From: Pseudomonas paeninsulae
GTDB taxonomy: Bacteria > Pseudomonadota > Gammaproteobacteria > Pseudomonadales > Pseudomonadaceae
Length of the DNA stretch: 64,000 nt
NCBI RefSeq assembly: GCF_035621475.1
Contig: NZ_CP141799.1
Coordinates: 3,150,501 to 3,214,500 of the forward strand
Reading direction: 5' to 3'
The notes beneath the pieces were generated by a model. The model made no database searches, was not told where the DNA came from, and worked only from the letters and a program-made list of their open reading frames with translations. Of the stretch, positions 63,400-64,000 are shown in pieces. Each line of letters begins with the position of its first letter. The first letter of the stretch is position 1. The translations under genes and the position numbers were made by a program.

Positions 63400-64000
63400 T
63401 CAGGCCGATAGTTCGACCAGCAGTTTGTTGAGCCGCTGCACGTAGGCAGCCGGATCTTTCAGGCTATCACCGGCCGCCAGCGCGGCTTGGTCGAAGAGGA
63501 TGTGGCTGAGGTCGGCGAAACGTTCTTCGTCCGGCTCGGCATCCAGCTTCTCGATCAGCGGATGGTTGGGGTTGAACTCGAAGATCGGCTTGGACTCCGG
63601 CACTTTCTGCCCACTGGCTTCGAGAATCTGGCGCATCTGCAAACCCAGGTCCTGCTCGCCGATCGCCAGGATCGCCGGCGAATCGGTCAGGCGATGCGAC
63701 ACACGCACCTCGGCGACCTCCTCGCCCAGCGCGGTTTTCAAGCGCTCGACCAGGCCTTCTTTAGCCTTGGCGACTTCTTCTTGAGCCTGCTTGTCCTCTT
63801 CCGAGTCCAGTTTGCCCAGGTCCAGATCGCCACGGGCGACATCGACGAAGTGCTTGCCGTCGAACTCGGTGAGGTAGCTCATCAGCCACTCATCGATGCG
63901 ATCGGTGAGCAGCAGCACTTCGATGCCTTTCTTGCGGAATACTTCCAGGTGCGGACTGTTCTTCACCTGGGCGTAGGATTCGCCAGAGAGGTAGTAGACC
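63400..64000 (-). CDS. htpG: Chaperone HtpG (Hsp90), C-terminal part (5' end outside window)
   Basis: About the last 199 codons are present and the frame continues past the right edge. [20 protein letters not shown] and [20 protein letters not shown] match the middle/C-terminal domain of HtpG closely. The C-terminal dimerisation part follows with [36 protein letters not shown] and [20 protein letters not shown]. HtpG is the bacterial Hsp90 ATPase chaperone. The strong terminator at 63357 follows its stop. Confidence 0.96.
   Translation of the reverse strand, partial: VYYLSGESYAQVKNSPHLEVFRKKGIEVLLLTDRIDEWLMSYLTEFDGKHFVDVARGDLDLGKLDSEEDKQAQEEVAKAKEGLVERLKTALGEEVAEVRVSHRLTDSPAILAIGEQDLGLQMRQILEASGQKVPESKPIFEFNPNHPLIEKLDAEPDEERFADLSHILFDQAALAAGDSLKDPAAYVQRLNKLLVELSA

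Noticed and set aside
1..64000. CRISPR array, prophage, integrase or toxin-antitoxin module
   Set aside because: No spaced direct repeats, no phage structural or integrase genes and no recognisable toxin pair were seen anywhere in the window.

Overview
The window is a GC-rich chromosomal segment from a gamma-proteobacterium, almost certainly a Pseudomonas or a close relative. The evidence is the gene content and order: a fabA-fabB pair preceded by a BarA/GacS-like hybrid kinase, a gpsA-DUF4389-sixA group, a selD-mnmH pair, a dienelactone hydrolase next to htpG, and several chemoreceptors. From memory this resembles the htpG-fabAB-gpsA-selD region of P. aeruginosa, here with added blocks such as a cellulose operon. 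No phage, plasmid, integrase, CRISPR, rRNA or tRNA was seen. Coding density is high and most genes have a recognisable family.

Layout. 1-9.3 kb: end of an FtsX-type permease, greB, a small unknown gene, thpR, doxX-like, a MltF-like lytic transglycosylase, tatD, a chemoreceptor with a near-consensus sigma-28 promoter, a TesB-like thioesterase, a 460-base noncoding stretch rich in GGA motifs, and a CHAD protein. 9.3-16 kb: the moxR-DUF58-tgpA operon (leftward), a large chemoreceptor and a flavin reductase. 16.3-28.6 kb: a cellulose operon bcsR-Q-A-B-Z-C with translationally coupled junctions, facing a convergent bcsG; a MITE-like repeat lies between bcsC and bcsG. 28.7-32.4 kb: a lipoprotein, mnmH-selD (tRNA 2-selenouridine) and a patatin-like protein. 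32.4-36.7 kb: a four-gene MacAB-like export operon with two different permeases.

36.8-43.8 kb: an AI-2E-type transporter, a second MITE-like element, and a leftward run of acyl-CoA ligase, hotdog thioesterase, two alpha/beta hydrolases, a GST and a DUF4892 protein. The ligase promoter carries a perfect 16-bp palindrome over the predicted transcription start. 43.9-52.9 kb: sixA, DUF4389 and gpsA leftward, then rightward a TonB receptor, a periplasmic binding protein and a hybrid kinase in a tight cluster, followed by fabA-fabB. 53-64 kb: a MddA-like membrane methyltransferase, a DUF4242 protein, a soluble PAS/GAF hybrid kinase with an OmpR-type regulator, a third chemoreceptor, DUF3859, a secreted amidohydrolase, a pirin gene broken by one in-frame stop, a dienelactone hydrolase and the C-terminal part of htpG.

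The most unusual items are the GGA-rich noncoding stretch (three exact CANGGAYG motifs, a possible RsmA/CsrA-binding RNA), the receptor/binding-protein/kinase cassette upstream of fabAB, the bcs layout with bcsG but no bcsE/bcsF nearby, the operator over the acyl-CoA ligase promoter, and the two MITE-like elements. All function calls come from reading translated sequence; no database search was possible.
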